DNA of 64,000 nucleotides from Candidatus Methanoliparum thermophilum (lineage in GTDB: Archaea; Halobacteriota; Methanoliparia; Methanoliparales; Methanoliparaceae), in assembly GCA_004212075.1 (NCBI GenBank), contig RXIF01000004.1, positions 62,001 to 126,000 on the forward strand, given 5' to 3'. Below are positions 30,798 to 39,400 of this stretch, in pieces (the first letter of the stretch is position 1; the number at the start of each line of letters is the position of its first letter). The notes under the pieces were generated by a model, which was not told where the DNA came from, did not search any database, and was given only the letters and a program-made list of their open reading frames with translations. A program made the translations under genes and the position numbers.

Positions 30798-31646
30798 TTA
30801 TCTGTATTTAATATGATTTAATATCTCTCTTCTCGCCTCGCCTATGGTTAAAGGATAAGGATTTTTTATAGGCACTCCGTCTTTTTTGTTTAATATCTCC
30901 ATAAGATGGGTGACTCTTGGCAGTCTTAACGATGCATCTCTTATAACATCTGGTTTTGAAAATATCTCAGCAGGCGATCCTTCGGCAATAAATTTTCCTT
31001 TTTTCATAACATAGACCTTATCTGAGAAGAGTGGAACGTTATCGATATCGTGTGTTGCAATGATCAGCGTAATCTCTCTCTCTTTGTTTAAATATAGTAG
31101 GAGACGAATCAAGCTACTAGAGCTACTTGGATCAAGATTAGAAGTAGGCTCATCCAACAAAATTATTTCTGGATTCATTGCCAACACTCCGGCAATAGAT
31201 GCTAGCCTTTTCTGGCCACTGCTTAAATTATATGGGCTTTCATCTTTAAGATTGAATATACCTAATATCTCCAATGATTCTTTTACCCTTTTTTCTACCT
31301 CTCTATCATCCAATCCTAAATTTCTAGGGCCAAATGCCACATCCTCCCAAACTGTATGAGAGAATAGCTGGTCGTCTTGATTTTGGAATATGAGTCCTAC
31401 AATAGGCCTTATCCTATCCAAATTATTTTTATTTAGTTTTTTATCTTTTATCCAAATTTCACCTCTTATTGGAAGAAGAAGTCCGTCTAAGAGATAAAGA
31501 AGAGTTGATTTTCCACTACCGTTAGGACCAATTAAAGCGATCTTTTCTCCTTTATCTGCCATGAAATTTATCCCGTCTAATGCAAGAGTATTGTTAGGAT
31601 ACGTATAAAACAGATCTATAACCTTTATCACTGGATCATGATTCAT
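30798..31646 (-). CDS. cbiO: Energy-coupling factor ATPase of cobalt/nickel importer
   Basis: 282-residue ABC ATPase. Walker A is GPNGSGKST near residue 38, Q-loop LIFQNQDDQLFSHTVWEDVAFGP near 85-107, signature LSSGQKR near 142 and Walker B ILLDEPTSNLDP near 160. The QDDQLFSHTVWEDVAFGP stretch is typical of CbiO. It powers uptake by the CbiM-CbiQ membrane complex. The start overlaps the cbiQ stop (ATGA). The neighbouring cobalamin-dependent genes in the window favour cobalt, but nickel cannot be excluded. Confidence 0.93.
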   Translation of the reverse strand: MNHDPVIKVIDLFYTYPNNTLALDGINFMADKGEKIALIGPNGSGKSTLLYLLDGLLLPIRGEIWIKDKKLNKNNLDRIRPIVGLIFQNQDDQLFSHTVWEDVAFGPRNLGLDDREVEKRVKESLEILGIFNLKDESPYNLSSGQKRLASIAGVLAMNPEIILLDEPTSNLDPSSSSSLIRLLLYLNKEREITLIIATHDIDNVPLFSDKVYVMKKGKFIAEGSPAEIFSKPDVIRDASLRLPRVTHLMEILNKKDGVPIKNPYPLTIGEARREILNHIKYR

Positions 31647-32449
31647 ATCTTATCTGCGATAACAAATAAAGTTATAAAGAGTATCATCAAGATACATAAC
31701 AAGAACTCTTTTAAAGATATCGATCTATTGTATTTTTTACTATTTTTATTATAAAAATTTAAATTGTATCCCCTCGATACCATAGCTGAATATATACGTT
31801 CGCCTTTATTCTCACTTTTTATAAACAATAATCCAGCAATACTACTTAGATTTTTAATTCTTTTTTTATATCCTATCCGTTTTAAAAACCCTCCCCTAGA
31901 GACTTGTGCATTGTACATCGTTTTAAATTCGTCAAACAGCAAAGAGATATATCTTATCATCAACAACCCAATATCTACGACCTCTTTTGGGACTCTAAAC
32001 CATCTTAACGCCTCTATATTATCATTTATGCTTGTGGTCAGGATAAATAGCTGTAAAACAGATACGGAGATAATAACACGAGTAAACAAGAGGAGCCCAA
32101 AAGATATGCTTTCTCTATATATCTTTAACCCAAAGACAGAATATACCTCCTCTATACCACCATAGGTAAAAGCAACAACTATAAATAAAATAAGGGCTAT
32201 AGAAAATGGTAATATAATAAAACGTCTTAAATACTCTCTTAATGAAATTTTCAATATCAATAAAGGTATTATTAAGATAATAGCTGCAAGAATTGGAAGG
32301 ATAGCCAAATTGTCCATGAAGATAACGGCTATCAATAAAAAAAGTGTAACTATCAATTTTATACGTGCATCAATCTTCCATAAAAATCTTCCATCTGGTA
32401 TTTCTACGTTAATCGGCGATACAATCCCTTTTTTCAATTTATCTTTCAT
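31643..32449 (-). CDS. cbiQ: Energy-coupling factor transmembrane protein CbiQ
   Basis: 268 residues with about five to six membrane helices. The coupling helices that contact the ATPase are visible as the ARGGFLKRIG-like segment QVSRGGFLKRIGYKKRI near residue 183 and MVSRGYN near 226, both bearing the Ala-Arg-Gly-type motif (here SRG). It links CbiM and CbiO. The start codon lies within the last codons of a 37-residue membrane peptide gene. Confidence 0.92.
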   Translation of the reverse strand: MKDKLKKGIVSPINVEIPDGRFLWKIDARIKLIVTLFLLIAVIFMDNLAILPILAAIILIIPLLILKISLREYLRRFIILPFSIALILFIVVAFTYGGIEEVYSVFGLKIYRESISFGLLLFTRVIISVSVLQLFILTTSINDNIEALRWFRVPKEVVDIGLLMIRYISLLFDEFKTMYNAQVSRGGFLKRIGYKKRIKNLSSIAGLLFIKSENKGERIYSAMVSRGYNLNFYNKNSKKYNRSISLKEFLLCILMILFITLFVIADKI

Positions 32450-32552
32450 TCTTCATCCACGATCTGACATGATAGCCTATTATTAAAAATATAAAGAATC
32501 CAACAGTGATACCGATGCCACATAAAGGATCTCCTGCAAGCCATTCAAGCAT
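32439..32552 (-). CDS. 37-residue membrane peptide in the cbi operon
   Basis: ATG at 32552 opens a frame ending at 32439: MLEWLAGDPLCGIGI followed by TVGFFIFLIIGYHV (one membrane helix) and SWMKNER. It is preceded by AGAGGTATCTA, a fair Shine-Dalgarno sequence. It overlaps the start of cbiQ by 11 bases, which suggests translational coupling. The position between the CbiN-like gene and cbiQ makes a small accessory subunit of the metal importer likely. I do not know a family name. Confidence 0.6.
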   Translation of the reverse strand: MLEWLAGDPLCGIGITVGFFIFLIIGYHVRSWMKNER

Positions 32553-32566
32553 ATTAGATACCTCTT

Positions 32567-32845
32567 TTATTCTTTATTATTAAATATATCTCTCCAAAAA
32601 TATCCTACTACGAATCCTGCAATAATTCCAACAATCGTATATGTTATCTCTTCTCCAATAAAATCACTAACTGTGGGAATTATTGATATTTCCTCTTTAC
32701 CAGTCTCTTCTATGATTATTTCTGACACAATATCATCTGATCCTTTTATCCCGTGCTCTGATCCGATATAAGAGAATAACATAATCATAAAGACTATAAT
32801 TATCATTAAAACCAACGCAGTTCTTGTAAATTTGTCAAAAATCAT
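32567..32845 (-). CDS. CbiN/PDGLE-like small membrane subunit
   Basis: 92 residues with two membrane helices: one at the N-terminus (LVLMIIIVFMIMLFSYIG) and one at the C-terminus (YTIVGIIAGFVVGYF), joined by an extracytoplasmic loop rich in Glu and Ser. Topology and location after cbiM match CbiN or PDGLE-domain subunits, which support CbiM in metal binding. The PDGLE motif itself is not visible. ATG at 32845 follows AAGGTGAT; a GTG at 32854 is less likely. Confidence 0.7.
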   Translation of the reverse strand: MIFDKFTRTALVLMIIIVFMIMLFSYIGSEHGIKGSDDIVSEIIIEETGKEEISIIPTVSDFIGEEITYTIVGIIAGFVVGYFWRDIFNNKE

Positions 32846-32846
32846 T

Positions 32847-33504
32847 TCAATCACCTTTATGATAGAAATAAAACAAATCTGGTTTATTTATATATATATA
32901 TTTCACAATCCCGGCAGTAAATATAAATTCAGCAATAGCCAAAGGTAACTGTGTAGGGATATAACCTGCCGAATATATTAACCAGTGTGAAAAGACAGAT
33001 GTCGGATTTAGAGATAATGCCAGTTGTAACGCTGTTGTTAGATATACTAAGATACTGGCTATAAAAGCAGAGATACCTGCAGATGTCCAAACGGGTAACC
33101 TTAGCTTTTTAAACAATAAAAACAATAAATATGCACTAAACGATCCAACAATTCCCATGGAGACAGTATTTGCGCCCAACGTTGTCAATCCACCATGTCC
33201 TATAAATGCCTGGATTATCAATATAACAAAGGTAATTACTGTACTTGCAAATGGACCGATTATTATAGAAGCCATCGGTGTTCCGACAGGATGAGATGAA
33301 GATCCTGTTACTGGGACGGGGATATGCCAAACTGAGATTACAAAGACTGCAGCTCCCATAAGTGCTAAGATCGGCATATAAGATTTTTCAGTCTCATCGT
33401 TCCTTTTTTTTTATACTACTTATTCCGATCACAAGAAATATTATCGCTATTATAAACCATATTAAACACCATAATGGTGTTAATATTCCATCTGATATAT
33501 GCAT
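32847..33504 (-). pseudogene. cbiM: Cobalt/nickel-binding component CbiM, frameshifted at an A9 run
   Basis: The first part starts with ATG at 33504 and reads MHISDGILTPLWC, the diagnostic CbiM/NikM N-terminus in which the amino group and His2 bind the metal. This frame ends at TGA shortly after a run of nine A (on this strand; 33404-33412). The rest continues in the next frame: SYMPILALMGAAVFVISVWH, then VTGSSSHPVGTPMASIIIGP, GHGGLTTLGAN and further helices to 32847. One base fewer in the run would restore a normal protein of about 218 residues. The cause may be transcriptional slippage on the A9 tract, a sequencing error or true inactivation. All downstream operon genes are intact, which argues against simple loss. 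Confidence 0.8.
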
Positions 33505-33601
33505 ATTACTAATTTTTTTTTCAATTATTTAAATATTCTTGTTTTAAATTAAATGAAAAATATATATAGAAAGAGATGTATTTTAAATTAGGATGAGTAA
33601 A

Positions 33602-34084
33602 ATGAATGGGCTTATAAAAATAAGAGAAGTTATACAGGCTGCAATATTTATAGAAGAGAATGGATTCGAGTTTTATAAATCTATTGAAAAGATTATAGAT
33701 AATAAAAATGTAAAAGATGTCTTTTCCTTTCTAGCAGGAGAAGAAAATCGGCATATACTTGCTTTTAAGAATATATATGAAGAGATGGAAGATCAAGAAG
33801 ATACAACAATTGATGACGAGGATAGCAGCAATTATATAAAAGCGTTGGCGGACAAAAACGTATTTATTAAAAAAAATACAACATCAGAATTGGTAAAAAA
33901 CATTAAGACACCTTTTGATGCGATTAATTTGGCTTTAAATTTTGAAAGAGATTCTATCTTATTTTTCAATGAGATAAAAAGCTTTGTTTCACATGATAAC
34001 CAAAATTTAATCGATAAATTGATTAAAGAAGAACATGATCATATAGTCAAGTTACATAAATTAGAAGATCAGCTAAAAGATTAA
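33602..34084 (+). CDS. Ferritin-like (rubrerythrin-family) protein 1
   Basis: About 160 residues, all helical. Two metal-site half motifs are seen: FIEENGFEFYKSI with EENRH at about residues 20-55, and FERDSILFF with KEEHDHIVKLH in the second half. This is the four-helix di-iron fold of rubrerythrins without the rubredoxin tail. Such proteins reduce peroxide in anaerobes. The ATG at 33602 follows GGATGA; an ATG three codons upstream is also possible. It opens a cluster of oxygen-defence genes and resembles the gene at 37479. Confidence 0.75.
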   Translation: MNGLIKIREVIQAAIFIEENGFEFYKSIEKIIDNKNVKDVFSFLAGEENRHILAFKNIYEEMEDQEDTTIDDEDSSNYIKALADKNVFIKKNTTSELVKNIKTPFDAINLALNFERDSILFFNEIKSFVSHDNQNLIDKLIKEEHDHIVKLHKLEDQLKD

Positions 34085-34089
34085 AAAGA

Positions 34090-34104
34090 TCGATTTTTAA
34101 TCGA
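34090..34104. terminator. Palindrome after ferritin-like gene
   Basis: TCGATT-TTT-AATCGA, perfect 6-bp arms, six bases after the stop at 34084 and followed by CTTTAT. It may act as terminator. Its core is the inverse (GATT-TTT-AATC) of the ATC-NNN-GAT palindromes elsewhere. Confidence 0.4.
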
Positions 34105-34105
34105 C

Positions 34106-34241
34106 TTTATAAATAAAAATATTTATAAGTTATAAGAATAATGAATATAATTTATAGAGGTATTAATATGAAATTTATAAATAAAAATATTTATAAGTTA
34201 TAAAAATAATGAATATAATTTATGGAGGTATTAATATGAAA
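34106..34241 (+). repeat. 68-bp tandem duplication covering the superoxide reductase promoter and start
   Basis: Two adjacent copies, 34106-34173 and 34174-34241, differ at only two positions seen (AAGAAT/AAAAAT and TAGAGG/TGGAGG). Each begins with the TATA-like TTTATAAATA and ends with a Shine-Dalgarno sequence, TATTAAT, and ATGAAA. The first copy therefore starts an 11-codon frame (MKFINKNIYKL) and the second starts the real gene with a better GGAGG. The result is a doubled promoter and a short upstream reading frame. Confidence 0.85.
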
Positions 34242-34580
34242 TATGGAGAAGTGTTAAAAGGGAGAGATGTAGAAGGAAAAGAGAAACATGTGCCTATAAT
34301 AGAAGTAGAAAATGCCGATAACGGGAAGAATATAGTAAAGGTGACAGTAGGGAAGGAGGTACCCCATCCTAACACGGTCGAACATCATATTTGCTGGATA
34401 CAGTTGTATGGTGTGAAGAAAGATAACAACCAGGTTGTTGAATTAGGTAGAACAGATTTTGGACCGACATTTACAGATCCAATCACGACTTTTAAGATAT
34501 CTTTAGATGGGATCAAGACATTAATCGCATTGGAATACTGTAATATTCACGGAGTTTGGGAAGATTCTCTAAATATCTGA
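34236..34580 (+). CDS. sor: Superoxide reductase (neelaredoxin type)
   Basis: 114 residues from ATG at 34236, with GGAGG 8 bases upstream. It reduces superoxide to hydrogen peroxide without making oxygen. The iron ligands are all visible: His in KEKHVPII near residue 19, His residues in VPHPNTVEHHICWI, and the Cys-x-x-His pair in EYCNIHGVW at the C-terminus. The N-terminal desulforedoxin domain is absent, so this is the one-iron neelaredoxin class. Its promoter and start lie in the second copy of a 68-bp tandem repeat. Rubredoxin supply may come from the fused protein at 35538. Confidence 0.95.
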   Translation: MKYGEVLKGRDVEGKEKHVPIIEVENADNGKNIVKVTVGKEVPHPNTVEHHICWIQLYGVKKDNNQVVELGRTDFGPTFTDPITTFKISLDGIKTLIALEYCNIHGVWEDSLNI

Positions 34581-34653
34581 GTATTTTTTTTATTAATCGT
34601 TTGTATCGTTTTTGTATTATGCCTGATTTAAAATGGCTTAAAAGGTTGATATA

Positions 34654-34935
34654 ATGTTTAGTGAGATTCCAATAAATTTAGAAAAGCTTGATAGAGATCA
34701 AAAAAATAAAGAGATAATACGCATGGGAATTATTGCAGAACTCGATGCGATCAATCTTTACGAGCAACTTGCTGCGATGGCTGATGACTCGGATATCAAA
34801 AAAATTTTTTTAGACGTTGGAAATGAAGAAAAGACCCATTTTGGTGAATTTTTGTCTCTTCTTATGAAAAAAGATGAAGATCAGGTAAGAGAGTTGGAAA
34901 AAGGTAAAAAAGAGGTGGAAGAGTTAATTCAATAA
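34654..34935 (+). CDS. Short ferritin-like protein (encapsulated-ferritin type)
   Basis: 93 residues forming two helices, with IIAELDAINLYEQLAAMADD and GNEEKTHFGEFLSLL. The Glu, Glu and Glu-x-x-His positions match the half-ferritin fold known from encapsulated ferritins, which assemble into a ring and oxidise iron. No encapsulin gene and no obvious C-terminal targeting peptide are seen; the tail is KGKKEVEELIQ. It stands 15 bases before a classical ferritin, so iron storage under oxygen stress is plausible. The alternative is a short rubrerythrin-like protein. Confidence 0.75.
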   Translation: MFSEIPINLEKLDRDQKNKEIIRMGIIAELDAINLYEQLAAMADDSDIKKIFLDVGNEEKTHFGEFLSLLMKKDEDQVRELEKGKKEVEELIQ

Positions 34936-34949
34936 TCAAAGAGGTAAAA

Positions 34950-35480
34950 ATGCTTAATGAAAAAATAACTAATGCCTTGAATGGGCAATTGAGTAAAGAA
35001 CTTTATTCTGCATATCTGTATCTATCCATGTCTGCATATAGTACATATATAGGATTAAAAGGATTCGCAAACTGGTTTATGGTTCAGTATCAGGAAGAAA
35101 TGGTTCATACAATGAAAATATACACCTATATAAATGATCAAGGAGCGAGAGTTAAACTTAGGAGCATCGAAGAGCCGCCATCAGATTTTGAGTCTCCGTT
35201 GGATATGTTTGAAAAGACGTTGGAGCATGAAAGATTTATAACAAAATCTATAAACGAGCTGGCAGATCTTGCACTAGGTGAAAAAGATCATGCCACGTAT
35301 ATGTTCCTGCAATGGTTCATCAACGAACAGATAGAAGAAGAATCAAACGATACAGATATCATCAACAAATTAAAACATATCGGTAACGATGGCAATGGAT
35401 TGCTGATGCTTGATAAAGAGCTTGCATTGAGAGTTTTTGTTCCGCCGGCACAGACAAGCACGGGGGTAACCGGTCAGTAG
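34950..35480 (+). CDS. ftnA: Ferritin
   Basis: 176 residues, a four-helix non-haem ferritin that oxidises and stores iron. Ferroxidase-centre residues are seen in NGQLSKELYSAYLYLSMSAY, YQEEMVHTMKI and EHERFITKSI; the second half has FLQWFINEQIEEE. AGAGG precedes the ATG. It sits in the middle of the oxygen-defence cluster. Confidence 0.94.
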   Translation: MLNEKITNALNGQLSKELYSAYLYLSMSAYSTYIGLKGFANWFMVQYQEEMVHTMKIYTYINDQGARVKLRSIEEPPSDFESPLDMFEKTLEHERFITKSINELADLALGEKDHATYMFLQWFINEQIEEESNDTDIINKLKHIGNDGNGLLMLDKELALRVFVPPAQTSTGVTGQ

Positions 35481-35537
35481 TTATGAAAAATTATATGTTT
35501 GATAACAATTTTATAATATCTTATAAAGGGGTTATAA

Positions 35538-36239
35538 ATGGATAATAAGGCATTATATAAAATAAGTTACGGATTATATGTTGTTACATCAAAAAAAGGC
35601 AAAAGGTTAAACGGGCAGATTGCAAATACGTTAATTCAGGTAACATCGGATCCTATTCAGGTAGCTGTGGCTATAAACAAAAATAACTTGACGCATGAAT
35701 TTATTAAGGATAGCAAGATTTATGCTACATCTATTCTTTCAAAAACTACACCTATGGAATTTATAGGAAAATTTGGTTTTAAATCTGGAAAAGATGTCGA
35801 AAATAAATTTGAAAATGTCAAATACAAGATAGGTAGGACAGGTGCGCCTATCGTGTTGGATAACTCGATAGCATATCTGGATATAGAGATGGTTAATAGT
35901 ATAGATGTTGGTACTCATACTATCTTTATCGGTAAAGTAGTGGATGCTGAAGTGATAGATGATAACGAAGAACCTATGACTTATGCATATTACCATGAGG
36001 TAAAGAAAGGTAAATCGCCTAAGAATGCACCAACCTATATAGAAGAAAAGAAGAAAGAGAGTAAGGAGAGTGAAAAAATGGATAAATATAGATGCAGTGT
36101 ATGCGGATATCAATATAATCCTGTAAAAGGAGATCCCTACTCCGGAATAGAGCCAGGAACACCTTTTGAAGAGTTGCCAGACGATTGGGTATGCCCTGTT
36201 TGTGGAGCGAGTAAAGATCAATTCGTAAAGGAGAAATAA
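35538..36239 (+). CDS. Flavin reductase-rubredoxin fusion (high-molecular-weight rubredoxin)
   Basis: 233 residues in two domains. Residues 1 to about 155 are a flavin-reductase-like FMN-binding split barrel ([21 protein letters not shown], then [13 protein letters not shown]). A charged linker rich in Lys and Glu follows. The last 52 residues are a rubredoxin with CSVCGY and CPVCGAS. Such proteins pass electrons from a coenzyme to rubredoxin and on to flavodiiron protein FprA, which is encoded 5 bases downstream, and perhaps to the superoxide reductase. An ATG inside the linker (36078) could give free rubredoxin. Confidence 0.9.
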   Translation: MDNKALYKISYGLYVVTSKKGKRLNGQIANTLIQVTSDPIQVAVAINKNNLTHEFIKDSKIYATSILSKTTPMEFIGKFGFKSGKDVENKFENVKYKIGRTGAPIVLDNSIAYLDIEMVNSIDVGTHTIFIGKVVDAEVIDDNEEPMTYAYYHEVKKGKSPKNAPTYIEEKKKESKESEKMDKYRCSVCGYQYNPVKGDPYSGIEPGTPFEELPDDWVCPVCGASKDQFVKEK

Positions 36240-36244
36240 GTAAA

Positions 36245-37438
36245 ATGGCATTGGCGCGGGAGATTATTAAAGATGTATACTCGGTTGGAGCGATCGATTG
36301 GAACAGAAGATTATTCGATGCTCTTATCCTTTTACCAGATGGTACGAGCTACAACTCGTACCTGGTCAAAGGTAGCGAAAAGGTTGCATTGATTGATACC
36401 GTCGATTCGACGATGAGCGAGGTTTTAATAGAGAATATCAAAGAAGTGAATATAGATCAGATAGATTATATCATTGTAAACCATGCAGAACAGGATCATT
36501 CCGGTACCCTGCCACGTATTTTAGAGTTGTTTCCAGACGCAAAAGTTCTTACAAATCCAAAATGTAAAGATCTGTTGATCAATCTACTTTTTATTCCTGA
36601 TGATAAGATCGAGGTGGTCGAAGACGGTGAAGAGGTCTCTCTCGGTAACAAGACACTCAAATTTATCTATGCACCATGGGTTCACTGGCCCGATACGATG
36701 TTCACCTATATTGTAGAGGATAAAATTCTGTTCACGTGTGATTTTCTTGGATCCCATCTCGCAACGAGCGATCTTTTTATCGAAGACAATATTAGAATAT
36801 ACGAGCCGGCGAAAAGATACTATGCAGAGATTATGATGCCGTTTAGGGTTCCACATGTTCAAAGAAACCTTAAAAAGATAAGAGATTTGGATGTAAATAT
36901 TATAGCAGCAAGCCATGGACCTATATATAACGATCCATCTTTTATATTGGATTTATACGATGATTGGGCATCGAATAATGTAGAAAACGAGGTTATTATT
37001 CCATATATATCGATGCATGGAAGTACAGAAGAGATGGTAAGATATCTAACGGATGAATTAATCAAAAGAGGCATATTTGTAAAGGTATTCGATTTAACCA
37101 AGACAGATTTGGGAGATTTGGCAATGGCAGCTGTAGATGCTGCTACTATAGTTGTTGGAGCTCCTATGATGTTAGCAAATCCGCATCCTAACGTAATAGG
37201 ACCTATTGTTCTTTTAAATGCATTAAGACCCAAAACAAGGTTTGTATCGTTGATCGGGTCATACGGATGGGGTGGCCGGTTGGTTGAGTCGGTTAAAGAG
37301 TTGCTTTCTAACATGAACGTCGAGTTTATAGAGCCTGTTGTAGCGAAAGGGTATCCAAAAGAGGAAGATTTCAGAAGGCTGGATAAACTGGCAGATGATA
37401 TCCTCAAAAAACACAAAGAGGCTTTAAAGAGGCATTAA
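36245..37438 (+). CDS. fprA: A-type flavodiiron protein (F420H2 oxidase / FprA-like)
   Basis: 397 residues. The N-terminal metallo-beta-lactamase domain has the di-iron ligands in NHAEQDHSG near residue 79, WVHWPDTM near 139-146 and CDFLGSH near 162. The C-terminal flavodoxin domain binds FMN (YISMHGSTEEMVRYL near 256, then VGAPMMLANPHP). In methanogens the homologue reduces oxygen to water with F420H2; in other anaerobes rubredoxin is the donor. The adjoining flavin reductase-rubredoxin makes the rubredoxin route plausible here. Which donor is used cannot be read from sequence. Confidence 0.93.
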   Translation: MALAREIIKDVYSVGAIDWNRRLFDALILLPDGTSYNSYLVKGSEKVALIDTVDSTMSEVLIENIKEVNIDQIDYIIVNHAEQDHSGTLPRILELFPDAKVLTNPKCKDLLINLLFIPDDKIEVVEDGEEVSLGNKTLKFIYAPWVHWPDTMFTYIVEDKILFTCDFLGSHLATSDLFIEDNIRIYEPAKRYYAEIMMPFRVPHVQRNLKKIRDLDVNIIAASHGPIYNDPSFILDLYDDWASNNVENEVIIPYISMHGSTEEMVRYLTDELIKRGIFVKVFDLTKTDLGDLAMAAVDAATIVVGAPMMLANPHPNVIGPIVLLNALRPKTRFVSLIGSYGWGGRLVESVKELLSNMNVEFIEPVVAKGYPKEEDFRRLDKLADDILKKHKEALKRH

Positions 37439-37478
37439 AGAGAATTTTTAATTTAATATATTGTGCCGAGGGAGTTTT

Positions 37479-37949
37479 ATGAATTATGATATTAGTGAGG
37501 TTTATCAGTTTGCAATAGGGATAGAGAATAATGGAGAGATGTTTTATAAGAGATTGGCGAAAGAGATAGAGAATGAAGATATTAGAAACTTTTTCAACAA
37601 TCTGGCCAACGATGAGATGAGCCATAAAAAGACTTTTGAATCGATGCTTTCTAAGATTAAAGAATATAAATCATCAAATATATACCCTGATGAATACTTT
37701 GCATACCTTCGTGCATATGTAAAAGATAGAGTATTTCCTAGTGAAATTAGTAAAGAAACGTTAAAAGAGGTTAAAAATCTTATATTTGCCGTTAATTATT
37801 CAATAGATTTGGAATTAGGATCCATTTTTTATTATACAGAAATAAAAAGCCTCTTACCTACTGATCAAAAAGGTTTTGTAGACGATATAATATCGGAGGA
37901 GAGAAAACATTTTTCAAAGTTGTTCAATCTCTTAAAAACCCTTGAATGA
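37479..37949 (+). CDS. Ferritin-like (rubrerythrin-family) protein 2
   Basis: 156 residues from ATG at 37479, which follows GAGGGAG by 5 bases; a TTG-type start upstream is not supported. FAIGIENNGEMFYKRLAKEI and NDEMSHKKTFESM form the first metal half-site, and LELGSIFYY with SEERKHFSKLF the second. It resembles the gene at 33602 in length and pattern, so the cluster is bracketed by two related di-iron proteins. A peroxidase role is inferred from the family. Confidence 0.75.
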   Translation: MNYDISEVYQFAIGIENNGEMFYKRLAKEIENEDIRNFFNNLANDEMSHKKTFESMLSKIKEYKSSNIYPDEYFAYLRAYVKDRVFPSEISKETLKEVKNLIFAVNYSIDLELGSIFYYTEIKSLLPTDQKGFVDDIISEERKHFSKLFNLLKTLE

Positions 37950-38149
37950 TATTAAGATCTGGCTCGAATGTGATTTTTCTTTTATACCTACCAAAAATTA
38001 CGGGTTTATATGATGGTATATTTGCTCATTTTTTATCCTTTTGTCTTACTTGCAGTCCAAAACAATACAGATAATGATTATAAAAATAGAGGATACTTTT
38101 AAAACTATCTTTATTAATAGGTAGTATGTTAATCCATAAAATGATCTAA

Positions 38150-39307
38150 ATGAGAAAGAATATCTTATCTAATAGAGTCAATTTTATCAAAGATTCGGCA
38201 ACTTTGCGGCTTAACGATATAGGAGAACAACTTAGAAGTAAAGGCGCAGATATAATTAATTTGAGTGTTGGAGAACCCGATTTCGATACTCCTAAATTCA
38301 TAAAGGATGCTGCAAAAAAGGCATTAGATAACGGGGATACTCATTATACTCCAAGTTTGGGCAAACCACGTTTAAGAAAGGTTGTTGCAGAAAAATTAAA
38401 GAAAGATAATAATATAGATACCTCTTATGAGAATATAATAATCTCTGCTGGTGCCAAACATCTTATCTATATGGCAATAAACTCCATAATAGATGAGGGT
38501 GAGGAGGTTGTACTCTTATCTCCGGCATGGGTAAGCTACGAAGCATGTGTAAAGATAGCTGGTGGTCGTATTAACTGGATAAAGACAAATATTGAAGATC
38601 AATTTCAACCAACAGATATACAAGATAATATTAATAAAAAAACGAAATTGATTGTTCTAAATTCTCCTAATAATCCTTCTGGTGCAGTTTATTCAGAAAA
38701 TACTCTCAAAATGATTGCAGATTTATCTATAGATTATGATTTCTTCGTTTTATCAGATGAGATTTATGAGAAGATAATCTACGATTCAAAACATATAAGC
38801 ATAGCATCTTTCGATCAAATGGCAGACAGGACGATTACGGTAAACGGATTATCAAAATCTTATGCTATGACTGGGTGGAGGATTGGATACGCTTCTGCAC
38901 CAAAGATTATATTAGACGGGATGTTGAAAATACAGCAACATTCGATCAGTTGTGCACCATCTTTTGTCCAAGAAGCCGCTATAAGTGCGATGAGTGGTCC
39001 TCAAGACTGTGTGAACGAGATGGTTTCAGAATTTAAGAAAAGAAGAGATTTTCTTGTCGATGGATTGAACTCCATCGGTTTAAGATGTCTATTACCTAAA
39101 GGAGCATTTTATCTTTTTGTTGATATATCTGATTTTGCAGAAGATGCAAACGAGTTTTCTGAGAAGATGCTCAAGGAAGGGTATCTGGTAATGACACCCG
39201 GTGATGCCTTTGGACCTGGGTTTGAGAATTATATAAGAATATCTTATGCAGTACCTATCGATAAATTAAAAGAGGCTGTTAAACGAATAGGAAATATTAT
39301 AGCTTGA
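38150..39307 (+). CDS. aspC: Aspartate/aromatic aminotransferase, class I
   Basis: 385 residues, PLP-dependent fold type I. NLSVGEPDFDTPKFIKDAAK near residue 35, NSPNNPSGAVYS near 170, DEIYEKIIYD near 200, and the PLP lysine in NGLSKSYAMTGWRIGY near 234 are intact; the final Arg for the substrate carboxylate is in YIRISYA. It transfers amino groups between aspartate (or aromatic amino acids) and 2-oxoglutarate. Exact substrate not decided. Upstream 200 bases hold AT-rich promoter sequence only. Confidence 0.92.
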   Translation: MRKNILSNRVNFIKDSATLRLNDIGEQLRSKGADIINLSVGEPDFDTPKFIKDAAKKALDNGDTHYTPSLGKPRLRKVVAEKLKKDNNIDTSYENIIISAGAKHLIYMAINSIIDEGEEVVLLSPAWVSYEACVKIAGGRINWIKTNIEDQFQPTDIQDNINKKTKLIVLNSPNNPSGAVYSENTLKMIADLSIDYDFFVLSDEIYEKIIYDSKHISIASFDQMADRTITVNGLSKSYAMTGWRIGYASAPKIILDGMLKIQQHSISCAPSFVQEAAISAMSGPQDCVNEMVSEFKKRRDFLVDGLNSIGLRCLLPKGAFYLFVDISDFAEDANEFSEKMLKEGYLVMTPGDAFGPGFENYIRISYAVPIDKLKEAVKRIGNIIA

Positions 39308-39400
39308 TAGTTAAATTTAAAAACATTTATATGAGTCTCGATCTTATAAAAATCATACGATATTTTTCACCAAAGTTATCAAAACAAAAAGGAATGATTA

